NCBI GenBank assembly: GCA_021323655.1
Contig: JAJPKO010000010.1
Coordinates: 124,001 to 188,000 of the forward strand
Length of the DNA: 64,000 bases
Source of the DNA: Acidobacteriaceae bacterium
GTDB lineage: Bacteria; Acidobacteriota; Terriglobia; Terriglobales; Acidobacteriaceae
Direction of reading: 5' to 3'
The notes beneath the pieces are model-generated. The model saw nothing but the letters and a program-made list of their open reading frames with translations, ran no database searches and had not been told where the DNA came from. The position numbers were made by a program, and so were the translations under genes. Shown here piece after piece: positions 16,752 to 25,518 of this stretch; positions within the stretch are counted from its first letter, which is position 1, and every line of letters begins with the position of its first letter.

Positions 16752-17957
16752 TCACAAGAGAGGGGATGTTTGTGGCAATGCCTTCTGTGCCGGCGTTTTT
16801 CTCACAAGACCGTCGAGCATATCCAGATAAAGATGTTGTGCGCGCGCCCAGGAATGCTCTGCTGCAAAGCGCGACGCATTGGTCACGCGCATTGCGCGCA
16901 GGTCCGCGTCGGTAGCGATACGTAACGCGGCACGGGCAAAATCGCGCTCGTCGCCGCTGCGGAAAAACTCCACCAACGAATCGTCAAAATAATAGTGTTC
17001 GATTTTTGTGTCCGTTACGACCACAGAAACACCAAGGGACATGAATTCGAGGATTTTTGTGCTTTGCGCCTCATTGGCAAAGGACTGCGCATCTTTCGTA
17101 ACCACCCCAAGATCGGCCTGAGACATGATTTCGGCGATCTCACGAATCGGCCGCGGAGCATGAAAAAAGACGCGGTCCTCCAGGCCAAGCTGACGAGTGA
17201 GCTCAATCAGGCCGTTCTTTGCGTCTCCCTCGCCATAAAGATGAAGTTCAACGTTGGGAAGATCTTTCACAAGCAGCGGCAAAGCGCGGACAGCAATATC
17301 CAGCCTCTGGAAGCCTTGCAGTGTACCCGGATACAGAAGGACAAACTTGCCATCTTTACGTGTTATTTCTCGTGGATAAAAAATTGTCTGGTCCGGATAA
17401 TTCATCAGCGCGATGCACTTTTCCGCTGGTACGGAACGCGCCACCAGGCGTTCGCGCCACAGGTGATTGGCGATGATGACGTAGTCGGCAAATGCGGTGG
17501 AAATTCGCTCGACGAACAAAAGCATTCGGAAGAGGAGGCCCTGTTGAGAAAGGCCGAACTTGCTGGCATACAACTCGGGCAGAATATCATGGATATCGAG
17601 GACAAGCTTTGCCCCCATCCATTTCGAAATCGTTGCCGCGAAGACCAAAAAATCCGGGACGGAATGCACGTGGATGATGTCATATTTTTCCCTAGCGTGG
17701 TGCACGGTCAGCCACGCAGCGGCGGCCGCAAAAAAGCGCAGAATGCGCCACAGATAAGTGAATTTTCCGCGCTCGTTACGGCTACGTTCCTGCAACCGGT
17801 AGACATTCACACCATGGGGGTGCCCTTTTTCGGCCTGGCCAGGGCGGCGCAATGAAATTACGTCCACCGTGTCTCCGCGTGCAGCAAGTGTTTCTGCGTA
17901 TCGCATCACGCGGTTGTCGTTCTCATAGAACGAGTACGTGACCATGCAGATTCTCAT
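16752..17957 (-). CDS. Glycosyltransferase family 4 (GT-B fold)
   Basis: 401 residues. N-terminal Rossmann half begins MRICMVTYSFYENDNRVMRYAETLAARGD, and the C-terminal half has the GT4 pattern: KFVLLYPGTLQGFQRLDIAVRAL, LHLYGEGDAKNGLIEL and the E-x7-E-like region KILEFMSLGVSVVVTD. Uses a nucleotide sugar to extend the lipid-linked EPS repeat on the cytosolic face. Its ATG overlaps the stop of the methyltransferase gene (ATGA), so translation is coupled. Sugar specificity cannot be told from sequence. Confidence 0.9.
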   Translation of the reverse strand: MRICMVTYSFYENDNRVMRYAETLAARGDTVDVISLRRPGQAEKGHPHGVNVYRLQERSRNERGKFTYLWRILRFFAAAAAWLTVHHAREKYDIIHVHSVPDFLVFAATISKWMGAKLVLDIHDILPELYASKFGLSQQGLLFRMLLFVERISTAFADYVIIANHLWRERLVARSVPAEKCIALMNYPDQTIFYPREITRKDGKFVLLYPGTLQGFQRLDIAVRALPLLVKDLPNVELHLYGEGDAKNGLIELTRQLGLEDRVFFHAPRPIREIAEIMSQADLGVVTKDAQSFANEAQSTKILEFMSLGVSVVVTDTKIEHYYFDDSLVEFFRSGDERDFARAALRIATDADLRAMRVTNASRFAAEHSWARAQHLYLDMLDGLVRKTPAQKALPQTSPLL

Positions 17958-18613
17958 CGAAGGGCCTCCTGAGCGGAATGTGAGCGGCGAGGCCTGAAAA
18001 CGAGCACAATGGTGGGATCGCCTTCCGGGGCAACTTTCTCTACTACCTCATATGCATTCATGATGTGGGAAACAATTTTTTCGTAGCGATTGCGATCATG
18101 CAAGCGCACCACGAACACACCCCCAGGACGAAGAAACAGAGAGTGTTGTTTAAGAATGCTCTTGATCTGCGCCAGAGCAAAGTAATACAGGCACTCGCGA
18201 TAAAGCACGACATCGAATTGGCGTTGTGATGTAAACGCCTCAATCGGGGCCACCGCAAACTCAGTTTTCAACAGCTTTTCCGGGACCTGCGCAATGTTCT
18301 TTCTGGCCCATTCAATGGCCACGGGTGAGATGTCCGCCCCCAGATAGGAGCGGTACACATCGGCAATCTGCACAGCGGTGGACCCGGTGCCGCATCCCAG
18401 GTCAAGAATGTCGCTGGCATTTCCCCATTTTTCCAACACGCCGTAGACCAGATCACGCTGGATATATTCCGCATCTTGCGGGTCAATCGCCTTCCACTTG
18501 CCGGATTCGTATTCCGCGTTCCAGATTTTCTGCTTGATTTGCGAAGCGCCCCAGCGTTTAAGAACCGCATGAAATGCGCGCACGGGAGTGCTGATAAGAG
18601 TGCTGGCAGTCAT
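17954..18613 (-). CDS. Class I SAM-dependent methyltransferase
   Basis: About 219 residues. Motif I is ILDLGCGTGSTAVQIA, followed by YLGADISPVAIEWARKN (motif II region) and FDVVLYRECLYYF (motif IV region). Position in the EPS operon suggests methylation of a sugar, but protein or lipid substrates are possible. The track start lies six codons upstream; the ATG at 18613 forms an ATGA overlap with the stop of the O-antigen polymerase gene, which decides it. The C-terminus (FRPRRSHSAQEALR) is basic and probably disordered. Confidence 0.88.
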   Translation of the reverse strand: MTASTLISTPVRAFHAVLKRWGASQIKQKIWNAEYESGKWKAIDPQDAEYIQRDLVYGVLEKWGNASDILDLGCGTGSTAVQIADVYRSYLGADISPVAIEWARKNIAQVPEKLLKTEFAVAPIEAFTSQRQFDVVLYRECLYYFALAQIKSILKQHSLFLRPGGVFVVRLHDRNRYEKIVSHIMNAYEVVEKVAPEGDPTIVLVFRPRRSHSAQEALR

Positions 18614-19962
18614 TGGAGAGCTCCTTCCCACTGCAGGTCGCGCCAGGAGCGGCGCACCTTTGCAGGCGCCGCGACGCGTTCTTCCGCTGGCTTAAGCGTT
18701 GCCAGGTGCGAAATCATGGCGAGCAGCAGATACCAGGAAACAAAATTCTGATCGAAGTATGAAACTGAAATAAATGACACAGCGTGGGCCAGCAGTGCTG
18801 CGCCCAGCGACCATATCATCATCTGTTCCCATCTGGGCTGGCGTGCAGCGGCCTTGCGCGCGCGTCCCACCGCGCCAAAGGCGTAAGACACAACAGCAAG
18901 GAAGAGCACGAGGGTAAGAAATCCGCCTTCCACCCCTTGCCGCACGTAATAGTTCGTCACGTCCATCAGCTCGTACCCCCAATGCGCGGTTGAAGGGGTA
19001 CCCACAAACCACCACTCAGAGAAGTTGTGGATGGCAGCATCAATCAGCATGGCGCGATGAAAGCCGGTAGACGCCTGAAACACAGTGATGCGGCCAATGA
19101 GGAACCACACGGGTGCTTTCATGATGATGTTTAGCACCACTGCAAGCCCGAGCAGCCCCCAACGCAGTGCGCGCATGTGCTGGCGCATGGGCCACAGGCA
19201 AAAGGCAATGATGGCGAAGATTAGTGCGAACGCAGGGCCACTCGACCCGGAACTGAAGACAATGATGAGCGCTGCCGCCATCCCTGCATAGCCAAGCAGC
19301 TTGTCGTTCCCTCTGCGAAAGCGCAGTGCTAAAAAGAAAGAAAATACGGTCGCTCCGAAGGTGCCGCCCAGAATCGAATGCCCAAAAGGACCCTGGGAGC
19401 GGATGCGGCCTTCACGCACCTCGCTGATTGCCGGAACACCGCCGAGAAATGCAAACATGTTGTGTCCGGTCATGTGCTCCCAAAGCATCAGCAGTGAAAG
19501 GGGAATAACGAACCACGCAAGGAGACGCATTACGGTGACAACGTCTTCACGCTCACGCAGTAAGTAGCGCATCAAAAAATAAGTGCCCACGCAGTTGTAC
19601 GCTACTCCCAGACGGTAGGCTGTGTCGTTTGGTTCAAGAATGGAGTGCGCAATAAAGCCGGAGATGGCCCACGCGATGAGGCAGATGTCTATGGCATTCC
19701 ACTTGATGCGCCGGAACTCCCCATGAAAGGCCAGCCGCGCCCAGCCAAAGAGCAGCAGAATGCGGATCATGGTGAAATTCAGCCCGCCCAGCACCACGCG
19801 CTGGCCCATGGTCATAAAGCAGGTCAGCGCCAGCACAGGAACGATTGCATAGCGGCGCGGCAAGAACAACAGCGCAAGGCAGAACACAAGCGTTACGCCC
19901 AGTCCAAGAGGACTGACGAACGTCATGTTGTCTGTCACCCAAGCATAGTGGTTTGGATTCAT
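18610..19962 (-). CDS. O-antigen polymerase/ligase-type membrane protein (Wzy/WaaL family)
   Basis: 450 residues with about ten to twelve hydrophobic helices starting at residue 18 (LGVTLVFCLALLFLPRRYAIVPVLALTCF) and a larger periplasmic loop in the second half (FHRAMLIDAAIHNFSEWWFVG), where the Wzy_C domain normally lies. Polymerises lipid-linked repeats in the periplasm. The combination with a flippase (32917) and a Wzz-like protein indicates a Wzx/Wzy-dependent route. Its ATG overlaps the preceding glycosyltransferase stop. As usual for the family, sequence identity is weak and ligase versus polymerase cannot be separated; the locus context favours polymerase. Confidence 0.85.
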   Translation of the reverse strand: MNPNHYAWVTDNMTFVSPLGLGVTLVFCLALLFLPRRYAIVPVLALTCFMTMGQRVVLGGLNFTMIRILLLFGWARLAFHGEFRRIKWNAIDICLIAWAISGFIAHSILEPNDTAYRLGVAYNCVGTYFLMRYLLREREDVVTVMRLLAWFVIPLSLLMLWEHMTGHNMFAFLGGVPAISEVREGRIRSQGPFGHSILGGTFGATVFSFFLALRFRRGNDKLLGYAGMAAALIIVFSSGSSGPAFALIFAIIAFCLWPMRQHMRALRWGLLGLAVVLNIIMKAPVWFLIGRITVFQASTGFHRAMLIDAAIHNFSEWWFVGTPSTAHWGYELMDVTNYYVRQGVEGGFLTLVLFLAVVSYAFGAVGRARKAAARQPRWEQMMIWSLGAALLAHAVSFISVSYFDQNFVSWYLLLAMISHLATLKPAEERVAAPAKVRRSWRDLQWEGALQ

Positions 19963-20951
19963 GCGCGTTGTACCTTTACTTCAAGTTGCCGGGACCAGTC
20001 TTCCTGTCCCAATGACCAGCGCAGCACCTTAATCCACTTCTGCGTAGCGTAAAGGAGACGTGTTCGCGCATCCTTGTTTCGAACCATCATCCTGGCGATC
20101 ACGAGTGCAGAAATTCTCACTGCGGCGCTGAAGGCCGTCGTGATGCGATAGCCCACCGCGTAGAAATCGCCGTACCATGCCGTCATAAAACGCCACCGCG
20201 ATTCGCGCATGACTACCGTAGCAAAATGGCTTTGCGGCTCGAGCGCGCTGCTGCGTCCGCCATGATGTACTACACGTGCGCGCGAAGCGTAGACAACCTT
20301 GCCCCGGGCCAGCTTGATCTTGTAGCAGAGATCAACGTCCTCGGTATACATAAAGTAGCGGGTGCTGAACATGCCTACAGCGGAGAACACTTCGCGTTTC
20401 ATCAGCATGCACGCGCCAGACACGCAGTCCACTTCCACTACATTGCTCTGCCGGTCATGAAACGGCCGCGTGGCGAAGAAGTCTGAGTGGGGCCATTTCT
20501 TCCGCAGGTAATCGCAGTCGAGCAGTTGGTTCAGGATTGTAGGAAACCGCTGGATGCAGCTGTCCTGCAGGCTCATATCAGAGTTCAACAGCTGCGCACC
20601 CACCAGCGCGATCTCTGGAGAGGAATAAAGTGCGCCCATCATTTGGCGTATGGCCCCGGGCAGCAGTTCAGTGTCAGGATTCAGAAACAGGACTGTGCGT
20701 CCTACGGAACGTTCGAATGCCAGGTTGTTGGCACCTGCAAATCCCAGATTCTTGCGGCTGGCAATAAAGGCAACTTCAGGGAACTCAGCAGCAAGCATCT
20801 CGCCGCAGCCATCGCCGGAAGCATTGTCTATGACGATGATTTCGCAACGCAGCGAGGACACATCGGCATAGATGCTCCTCAGACACTTCCGCAAATAGTC
20901 CACTGACTTCCAGTTGACGATGATGATGGAAAGATCGGCGCCCGATTTCAT
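19959..20951 (-). CDS. Glycosyltransferase family 2, rhamnosyltransferase-like
   Basis: About 330 residues. GT-A fold with DLSIIIVNWKSVDYLRKCL at the start, the nucleotide-binding IIVIDNASGDGC, the FLNPDTELL motif (DxD equivalent) and EVDCVSGACMLMKREVF...YTEDVDLCYK, features of WsaE/RfbF-like GT2 enzymes. Start moved from 21002 to the ATG at 20951, which makes an ATGA overlap with the asparagine-synthase gene. C-terminal amphipathic, Arg-rich segment may sit at the membrane. Confidence 0.9.
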   Translation of the reverse strand: MKSGADLSIIIVNWKSVDYLRKCLRSIYADVSSLRCEIIVIDNASGDGCGEMLAAEFPEVAFIASRKNLGFAGANNLAFERSVGRTVLFLNPDTELLPGAIRQMMGALYSSPEIALVGAQLLNSDMSLQDSCIQRFPTILNQLLDCDYLRKKWPHSDFFATRPFHDRQSNVVEVDCVSGACMLMKREVFSAVGMFSTRYFMYTEDVDLCYKIKLARGKVVYASRARVVHHGGRSSALEPQSHFATVVMRESRWRFMTAWYGDFYAVGYRITTAFSAAVRISALVIARMMVRNKDARTRLLYATQKWIKVLRWSLGQEDWSRQLEVKVQRA

Positions 20952-22852
20952 GATGCGGCCTCGTACGCGGGACGTCCCGCCTGTATGAATGCGCGGTGCC
21001 AAAGCTCAAAAGAGATCAACAGATAAATGTGACGCAGGCGCTCATGCCGTCCGGCCTCGTGATCGTTAAGCAACTGCTGGATGTAGGCAGGATTGAAATA
21101 CTGGTTGACCGCAGAAGTCCCTGAAAGGAGGCACTCGCCAATGTACTTTTTCATGCTGCTGCGCAGCCATTGGTCTACAGGATTTGCAAAGCCTTTCTTT
21201 TTGCGATAGACGATTTCACGCGGCAGATATTTCTCCATCGCTTTCTTGTGAAGATACTTGCGCGTAAAGCGATGCAGCTTCAGGTGTGCCGGCAGAGACT
21301 CAACAAATTCCACCAGCCGCGGATCAAGAAATGGCACGCGCGCTTCCAACGAGTTTGCCATGGAAGTTTTATCACCCACCATCAGCAGGTCGTCGGGCAA
21401 ATTGGAGCGCGTATCTATATACATCATCTGCGCTACAGGATCGAGATGCGAAACCGGCGACTGCAGCGTTGCCAGTGGCCCCCACGCCTGCTCGCCATCG
21501 GTGCCGATTGCTTCACGCAGCCATGGCCGGAAGAGGCCCTGTTTCATGTTTGAGTCATAAAAGGAGTAAATGTTGATGAAGCGCTTCAGAACGTCAGGTT
21601 CAGTCAAAGAGATCACGCCGCGCCGCAGTTTTTCCTTCTTGATGAATGAGCAAACCAGAGGACGCACAATGCCATTTGTAAGCCCGCGCGGGAGCCGGCT
21701 GTATGTTTTCGAGAGCTGTACGCCAATGTATCGGTGGTAGCCGCCCCACGGCTCATCGGCCCCCTGGCCCGTAAGCGCTACTTTCACGGAACGGCCGGCA
21801 ATCAGGCTCACGAAATAGAAGGCCGCAGCGCTCTCGTTTCCGACTGGCTCTTCGATGTCCCACAGATAGCGTTCGTAATAGTCTTCGTAATCGCGGGCGC
21901 TCACGATCATTTCAGAGTGGTCAGCTCCGAACATCTTTGCCATGGCCCGCGCTTCACTGGTTTCATTGGTCCTTTCGCCACCGTCAAAGCCAATGGTGAA
22001 AGTCCTGACCGGATGGTTGGTGAATCGCCCCATCAGTGCCAGCAGTGCTCCGGAGTCTACGCCCGAGCTGAGAAACAAGCCCACAGGTACATCGCTGCGC
22101 ATCTGGAGGCGGACTGCATCTTCCAGGAGCGACTGGTACCGATCGATTAGTTCGCCTTCCGAAGTTGTGGTATTGATTTCAGGCACACGGGACCAGTAAT
22201 GCTTCATCTCGACGCCGCGGGCTGAGACGCGCATCCAGTGTGCCGGAGGCAACTTGCTGATGCCTTGAAATAAGGTGCTGGGAGAAGGAACATACCGCAG
22301 CGTAAAAAGCTGCGCCAGCGCAGTCAGGTCCACATCGCGGCCACATTCAGGATCGGCCAGCAGGGCCTTGATTTCTGAAGCGAAAGAGAAGCGCTGTCCG
22401 CGTTGGGTAAAGTACAGCGGCTTTACTCCCAGATGGTCGCGTGCGATGAACAGCTCGCGTTTGTTCTGGTTCCATAGAGCAAAGGCAAAGATGCCATTGA
22501 AGTGCAGGACGCAGTCCGTCCCCCACTGCTCATATGCATGGACAATCACTTCTGTATCCGAGTTAGTTACAAAAAGATGGCCATGCGAAAGTAATTCATT
22601 CCGGAGTTCAATGTAGTTATAAATTTCTCCGTTAAAGACGATTTGGAGAGATCCATCTTCATTGCAGATGGGCTGCCCGCCTCCGCTCAGATCAATAATG
22701 CTCAGCCGCCTGTGTCCGAGGCCGATTTCACCCCGCACGTAGCTGCCTTCCCCGTCGGGGCCGCGATGAGCAAGCGACGCCATCATGGCGGCGATCTCTG
22801 TTTTCAGCACCGGCCTTCCGCCCAGCTCCATTACTCCGCAAATACCGCACAT
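20948..22852 (-). CDS. asnB: Asparagine synthase-like glutamine amidotransferase of the EPS locus
   Basis: 634 residues. Class II glutaminase domain with the mature nucleophile Cys2 (MCGICGVMEL), then an asparagine-synthase ATP-PPase domain with the PP-loop SSGVDSGALLAL (about 265-276). Length and domain order match AsnB, and also the amidotransferases that accompany XrtA/PEP-CTERM EPS genes. In this setting it more likely amidates a uronic acid or other carboxyl of the polymer than makes free asparagine, but that is inferred from neighbours only. Starts in a TGATG overlap with the upstream glycosyltransferase and ends in an ATGA overlap with the next. Confidence 0.9.
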   Translation of the reverse strand: MCGICGVMELGGRPVLKTEIAAMMASLAHRGPDGEGSYVRGEIGLGHRRLSIIDLSGGGQPICNEDGSLQIVFNGEIYNYIELRNELLSHGHLFVTNSDTEVIVHAYEQWGTDCVLHFNGIFAFALWNQNKRELFIARDHLGVKPLYFTQRGQRFSFASEIKALLADPECGRDVDLTALAQLFTLRYVPSPSTLFQGISKLPPAHWMRVSARGVEMKHYWSRVPEINTTTSEGELIDRYQSLLEDAVRLQMRSDVPVGLFLSSGVDSGALLALMGRFTNHPVRTFTIGFDGGERTNETSEARAMAKMFGADHSEMIVSARDYEDYYERYLWDIEEPVGNESAAAFYFVSLIAGRSVKVALTGQGADEPWGGYHRYIGVQLSKTYSRLPRGLTNGIVRPLVCSFIKKEKLRRGVISLTEPDVLKRFINIYSFYDSNMKQGLFRPWLREAIGTDGEQAWGPLATLQSPVSHLDPVAQMMYIDTRSNLPDDLLMVGDKTSMANSLEARVPFLDPRLVEFVESLPAHLKLHRFTRKYLHKKAMEKYLPREIVYRKKKGFANPVDQWLRSSMKKYIGECLLSGTSAVNQYFNPAYIQQLLNDHEAGRHERLRHIYLLISFELWHRAFIQAGRPAYEAAS

Positions 22853-23739
22853 CAGAAAGCCCTCCCAAGTCCGCGCCGCATGCCATCGAAGATGCGCTGG
22901 TTTAACAGCGCGCGGTAGTGGCGCGCCTCTTCAGAACTCACCAGGCGCTTCTGCCCTTTGAAGCGTGCTGAGAAAAATCCATACAGCATGGCCGCTCCTC
23001 CTATCACAGGAGGCCGTCCATGCAGCGCGCGTGCGGCTGCTTTTCCCAGGAAGAAAAATGTCCCACCTCCGATCTTATAAAAAATTTCCCCGTGCATCGC
23101 ATTGGTGCGCAGATGGCCGATCCCTGTACCTTCCGGCTTCAGGTGGTCCATCACCAGATCGTCAAAGTGGCAGGTGCGCCATCCGCGGGTCTGTGCTCGA
23201 ATTTCATCCAGAGTGTCCCATCCGCGCTCTGGTACAAAGCCGCCAATTTCTTCAAAGCATTTCGCGCGCATCATCTTGCTTGCGCCTGCCGCGTGGTAAG
23301 AAGGCATCTTTACCAGGTGCACGTTTGCATTCTTTTCTTCCTGATAGACGCCCGAGGCGATCCCCAACTTTGGATCAAGCTCAAAGCGTGACAACAGTCG
23401 CTCAAAGTAGCAGATGGGGAGGCGCAGGTCGCAGTCGAGCTTCACGATAAAGCCATACCGTTCGTCGCGCAGGTACTCCAAGCCGTATTGGAAGGCGCGA
23501 ATGACTGCTGAGCCGGGCTGCCGCTCGCCACCTGGCGTTCGCACCAGCGTGATCCAATCGAAGCGCGCCGCATACTCTGCAACAATATGTGCGGTCCGGT
23601 CGCGAGAGCCGTCATCCACAATGATCCAGTGCTGTGGCAGCACAGTCTGCCGCGTTACGGACTCGAGCGTCTCGCGGACAAATCTCTCCTCGTCCTTTAC
23701 CGGGGAAACGATCACGTACGACCCAAGGCGTTTATCCAT
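22852..23739 (-). CDS. Glycosyltransferase family 2
   Basis: 295 residues. Starts with a GT-A nucleotide-binding region (YVIVSPVKDEERFVRETLESV, then HWIIVDDGSRDRTAHIV), has the acidic motif VKLDCDLRLP (DxD-like) and a later acceptor region rich in aromatic residues. Adds a sugar to the EPS repeat unit. Its start lies inside the end of the deacetylase gene (eight-base overlap) and its stop overlaps the asnB start. Specificity unknown. Confidence 0.9.
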   Translation of the reverse strand: MDKRLGSYVIVSPVKDEERFVRETLESVTRQTVLPQHWIIVDDGSRDRTAHIVAEYAARFDWITLVRTPGGERQPGSAVIRAFQYGLEYLRDERYGFIVKLDCDLRLPICYFERLLSRFELDPKLGIASGVYQEEKNANVHLVKMPSYHAAGASKMMRAKCFEEIGGFVPERGWDTLDEIRAQTRGWRTCHFDDLVMDHLKPEGTGIGHLRTNAMHGEIFYKIGGGTFFFLGKAAARALHGRPPVIGGAAMLYGFFSARFKGQKRLVSSEEARHYRALLNQRIFDGMRRGLGRAF

Positions 23740-24568
23740 GCTTCACCCTTTGCATGATGCGTTTTCTCACGGTCTGCACAGTGCCTAGCCAGTCATATGC
23801 GCCTTCAAGCTTTGCCTGAAAGAAGTCCGCGTCATCAAACCCATTCATAGGCAGGCGGCGCCGGAAGTACGGATCCCCTGAGGCATTTTCGAGACCCAGC
23901 GCGGTGCATACACCCGCGCGATAGCCGTGTTTCGCCAGCAGATCCCGCAGCCGGTCCGAGTATGTGGAATCCGACGGGAAAGCATAAGGATGAGCAAACG
24001 TGCGGACAGGGACGCCTAATTTCTCTTCGATTGCGTTCTTTGATTCGCTGATTTCCATCTCCAGCGCATCTTGCGAAAGACCATAAAGGCGTGCATGTGA
24101 AACAGTGTGTGAGCCAAATTCGATTCCAGCACCGTGCAGTTCTTCCACTTCACTCCACGTCATGCAATCCAAACCAAGAAACTGTTGCCGGTTATGGCTT
24201 ATGTATGCGGTCGGTAGAAACACCGTCGCCGTCAAGCCGTATTTCTGCAGAATGGGAAATGCTGTTGTATAAAAATCGCGAAACCCATCGTCAAAAGTGA
24301 TGGCCACATGCTTTCCGTCTTGTCCGTCCAGAACGGCGCCCTGCAACCCACTCACGGGAAGCGAGCGGTAGTCGTTTTGTGCCAGCCATTGCATGTGTTC
24401 TTCAAAAATGTTGGCTGGCGTACGCAACTCGTAATAGGGATGGCGAAGACCATCGGTGATCTCCGAGATGCTGTGGTACATCAGGACAGGCAAACCCCGG
24501 CGTTTGAGCCATGACCGCGTTAGATGTACCGTAATTGCTCTGTCCAATCGAAGCATTTTGTTGGTCAT
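23732..24568 (-). CDS. Polysaccharide deacetylase (NodB homology, CE4)
   Basis: About 278 residues. Motif 1 AITFDDGFRDFY carries the catalytic Asp and metal-binding Asp; motif 2 FGSHTVSHARL supplies the two metal-binding histidines; RTFAHPYAFPSD is the motif 3 region. Removes N-acetyl groups from the polymer or a precursor. Deacetylases of this type are standard members of XrtA-type EPS clusters. The ORF track begins 31 codons early; the ATG at 24568 overlaps the stop of the upstream glycosyltransferase (ATGA) and fits the family. There is no signal peptide, so it either acts in the cytosol or is exported by another route. Confidence 0.9.
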   Translation of the reverse strand: MTNKMLRLDRAITVHLTRSWLKRRGLPVLMYHSISEITDGLRHPYYELRTPANIFEEHMQWLAQNDYRSLPVSGLQGAVLDGQDGKHVAITFDDGFRDFYTTAFPILQKYGLTATVFLPTAYISHNRQQFLGLDCMTWSEVEELHGAGIEFGSHTVSHARLYGLSQDALEMEISESKNAIEEKLGVPVRTFAHPYAFPSDSTYSDRLRDLLAKHGYRAGVCTALGLENASGDPYFRRRLPMNGFDDADFFQAKLEGAYDWLGTVQTVRKRIMQRVKHG

Positions 24569-25518
24569 ACCGTGACGTATTCCAGCACGGGTTTCGTTTG
24601 CAGTTTTTGCACTTTCATCTGCGGGTAGCAGGCAGACCTTTTCAACAGCGCGGTCCGGCAATGTTCAGAAAAAGAAATGCTGTTTCCTATGCCCCTCTTC
24701 CAGAGGCTTGCAGAGCTCTTCAGACGCAGAGCCAGAAGCTCGCGTCGTGCGCTCCTGATCTTGCCGCGCAATAACTCCGCTGGATGGTGACTGCTATCGA
24801 GTGCCTTCTGGTGCACGAGAAGCGCGGATTCGCACAGCACGACGCGGTCTTTTGCCGCTTGCGTTACCAGGCTCTCATTGCTGCCCGGGTTCCACACGGC
24901 AAACGGCTCTGCTGTATAGACCCAGCTGGATCCAGCAGAAAGTCGTAGCGCCAAGTCCCAGTCTTCAAGCAGCTTCAGGCGCTCATCAAAGCCGTTACAC
25001 GCCAACAGGGCCTGGCGCCTTATCGCAGCCACCTGATTAAAAAACAAAAACCTTGAAGCCAGTACTTCCGCCGGATTGGTCCAGATCCCCTCCGGCATCG
25101 GCGGCCGAATCTCAGCCACATCAAAGGAGAATTTTTCTGAGCCATCCGCATCGCGCAAGATCGCGTTGCTTATGCAGCATGGGACGGACGGCCCGGCATC
25201 CTGCAATAGTTCCACCTGGCGGCGCACTTTCCCCGGGAGCCACGTATCATCCGAATCGAGAAACATGATGATCTCTCCTGAGGAGAGCCGGATACCATGA
25301 TTTCGCGCCGCGGATGGCCCGCTATTGCGCTGCCTTGCAAAGGACACCTGAGGATATTTTCGAAGCATTAACTCCGGGGTGTTGTCCGTCGAGCCATCGT
25401 CCACAACAATGATTTCGAGCGGCCCGTAATCCTGTTGCAGAACGCTGCCGATCGCGCCTTCTATCAGGTGCGCGCGATTGTAGGTAGGGATGATGACGCT
25501 GACGAGCGGGGACGACAT
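24565..25518 (-). CDS. Glycosyltransferase family 2
   Basis: About 317 residues from the ATG at 25518 (track start 25587 is too early; the chosen start makes a TGATG overlap with the sugar transferase stop). Nucleotide-binding motif SVIIPTYNRAHLIEGAIGSV and IIVVDDGSTDNTPEL, DxD-type motif IIMFLDSDDTWLPGK and a C-terminal LLEDWDLALRL acceptor motif are all typical GT2/GT-A. Immediately downstream of the priming sugar transferase, so it may add the second sugar (inference). Confidence 0.91.
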   Translation of the reverse strand: MSSPLVSVIIPTYNRAHLIEGAIGSVLQQDYGPLEIIVVDDGSTDNTPELMLRKYPQVSFARQRNSGPSAARNHGIRLSSGEIIMFLDSDDTWLPGKVRRQVELLQDAGPSVPCCISNAILRDADGSEKFSFDVAEIRPPMPEGIWTNPAEVLASRFLFFNQVAAIRRQALLACNGFDERLKLLEDWDLALRLSAGSSWVYTAEPFAVWNPGSNESLVTQAAKDRVVLCESALLVHQKALDSSHHPAELLRGKIRSARRELLALRLKSSASLWKRGIGNSISFSEHCRTALLKRSACYPQMKVQKLQTKPVLEYVTV